Below, piece after piece: positions 63,160 through 64,000 of a stretch of 64,000 bases of DNA. How positions within the stretch are numbered: position 1 is the stretch's first letter; every line of letters starts with the position of its first letter. Where the stretch lies: the NCBI RefSeq assembly GCF_014490745.1, contig NZ_LZEU01000001.1:2941501-3005500 (forward strand). Direction: 5' to 3'. The notes under the pieces were generated by a model that ran no database searches, was not told where the DNA came from, and was given only the letters and a program-made list of their open reading frames with translations. A program made the translations under genes and the position numbers. This DNA comes from Pseudomonas alcaligenes (GTDB taxonomy: Bacteria; Pseudomonadota; Gammaproteobacteria; Pseudomonadales; Pseudomonadaceae).

Positions 63160-64000
63160 ATGAACCGTCTCGATGTTGAGTTCCTGTCTGAGGGCAGCCG
63201 CTGTAAGGCTTGGCTCTATCTGCCGAAAACCAAGAAACCTGCTCCCGTCATCGTCATGGCTCATGGCCTGGGGAGTACGCGCGTGATGCGACTCGGTGCC
63301 TATGCCGAGCGATTTAGAGACCTCGGCTATGCCTGCCTGGTCTTCGACTACCGGCATTTTGGTGATAGCGAGGGTGAACCGCGTCAGCTGCTGGATGTGA
63401 ACAAGCAGTTGCAGGATTGGAAGGCTGCCATCGCCTTCGCGCGGACGCGCACTGATGTGGATACAGACAAAGTCGTCCTCTGGGGCACATCCTTCAGTGG
63501 AGGTCATGTCATCGCGACTGCCGCCGATGATCAGAGAGTCGCTGCGGTGATCTCCCAGTGCCCCTTCACCGACGGCATGGCCTCCAGCATGGCTGTCCCG
63601 CCCCAGACCTCGATCAAGGTCACCATCCGCGCCCTGACAGACAAACTGGGTTCCTGGTTTGGTGCTGCGCCAGTAACGATTGCCCTGGCGGGCAAGCCTG
63701 GCTCAACCGCAATGATGTCGGCGGCAGACTGCGAACAGGGCTATCTCCAGCTGGTTCCTGATGCCGCAGCCAAGCAGTTCCCCAACTACGTCGCTGCCCG
63801 CATCGCACTGCAAATCCTTACCTACTTCCCTGGTCGGAAAACACCGCAGCTGAATTGCCCGACGCTTTTCTGCGTCTGTGAAACCGACACGGTAGCTCCG
63901 GCAAAAGCCACCCTTCGCCATGCCCGTCGTGCTCCCCGTGGCCAGATCAAGATCTACAAGGAGGGGCATTTCGATATCTATCTCGGCGACTCCTTCGAGA
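63160..64000 (+). CDS. Alpha/beta hydrolase, 3' partial
   Basis: Frame is open to the last base, at least 280 aa. APVIVMAHGLGSTRVMRLG carries the oxyanion HG motif, VFDYRHFGDSEGEPR the following loop, LWGTSFSGGHVIATA the nucleophile elbow with Ser, and GHFDIYLG the catalytic His. The Asp is probably in CETDTVAP. Dienelactone hydrolase/esterase-like. The ATG at 63160 has an AGGA ribosome site 8 bp upstream; one at 63154 is too close. It is divergent from the TetR gene and is likely controlled by it. The substrate is unknown. Confidence 0.9.
   Translation, partial: MNRLDVEFLSEGSRCKAWLYLPKTKKPAPVIVMAHGLGSTRVMRLGAYAERFRDLGYACLVFDYRHFGDSEGEPRQLLDVNKQLQDWKAAIAFARTRTDVDTDKVVLWGTSFSGGHVIATAADDQRVAAVISQCPFTDGMASSMAVPPQTSIKVTIRALTDKLGSWFGAAPVTIALAGKPGSTAMMSAADCEQGYLQLVPDAAAKQFPNYVAARIALQILTYFPGRKTPQLNCPTLFCVCETDTVAPAKATLRHARRAPRGQIKIYKEGHFDIYLGDSFE

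Overview
The window is a 64 kb piece of a Pseudomonas-type gammaproteobacterial chromosome. The gene order dusA - tal - STAS protein - RssB-type regulator - PilZ - mlaA - thioesterase - HAD-like - DUF4404 - queF (34.3-41.9 kb) matches, from memory, the P. aeruginosa PA2795-PA2806 neighbourhood. Coding DNA to the right of 23.4 kb has the even, GC-rich codon use of a Pseudomonas core genome. The species cannot be fixed by eye.

Left part (1-13.4 kb): a broken-off RND efflux pair (periplasmic adaptor plus permease), a membrane PAS-GGDEF diguanylate cyclase, and a lone large SMC/Rad50-like ATPase (6488-9133). These are followed by a two-gene DNA-repair operon: a FAN1-type VRR-NUC nuclease and a PD-(D/E)XK nuclease-DinG/XPD helicase fusion. 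A near-consensus LexA box lies 11 bp before the nuclease start codon.

Accessory island (about 13.4-23.35 kb): lower-GC DNA with small unknown genes, two lipoproteins and an XRE regulator. An intact IS3-family element (15199-16430, target duplication AAC) has cut the tail off one lipoprotein gene, and an older IS3 relic lies near 13.5 kb. The island carries two unrelated tyrosine recombinases. One (17922-18902) is followed by a small overlapping partner gene and preceded by iteron-like repeats. The other is a lambda-type xis-int pair next to tRNA-Val(GAC), the probable integration site. The other end of the tRNA-linked island was not found.

Core part (23.4-64 kb): putrescine oxidase-like PuuB. 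Then a minus-strand catabolic cluster (polyamine-binding protein, class III aminotransferase, LuxR-type regulator, enoyl-CoA hydratase, acyl-CoA dehydrogenase, NDP-forming acyl-CoA synthetase, quinone reductase), which looks like amine uptake, transamination and CoA-dependent breakdown. Next is the conserved dusA-queF block, then a copper module: copB-copA-cupredoxin divergent from copRS, with a candidate CopR box between them. A TetR-linked set follows (CrtI-like FAD enzyme, [2Fe-2S] reductase, crotonase) whose acyl-CoA ligase survives only as an N-terminal stub. A response-regulator diguanylate cyclase sits beside a 1547-residue MASE1/CHASE hybrid kinase. The window ends with a TetR regulator divergent from an alpha/beta hydrolase that runs off the edge.

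Several genes are visibly broken: the IS-cut lipoprotein, the acyl-CoA ligase stub, a MarR C-terminal relic, and a conserved hypothetical with a one-base deletion in an A run. No CRISPR array or rRNA was seen. The best candidates for something under-described are the solitary SMC-like ATPase, the SOS-box nuclease/helicase pair and the recombinase with its small partner and iteron-like repeats.
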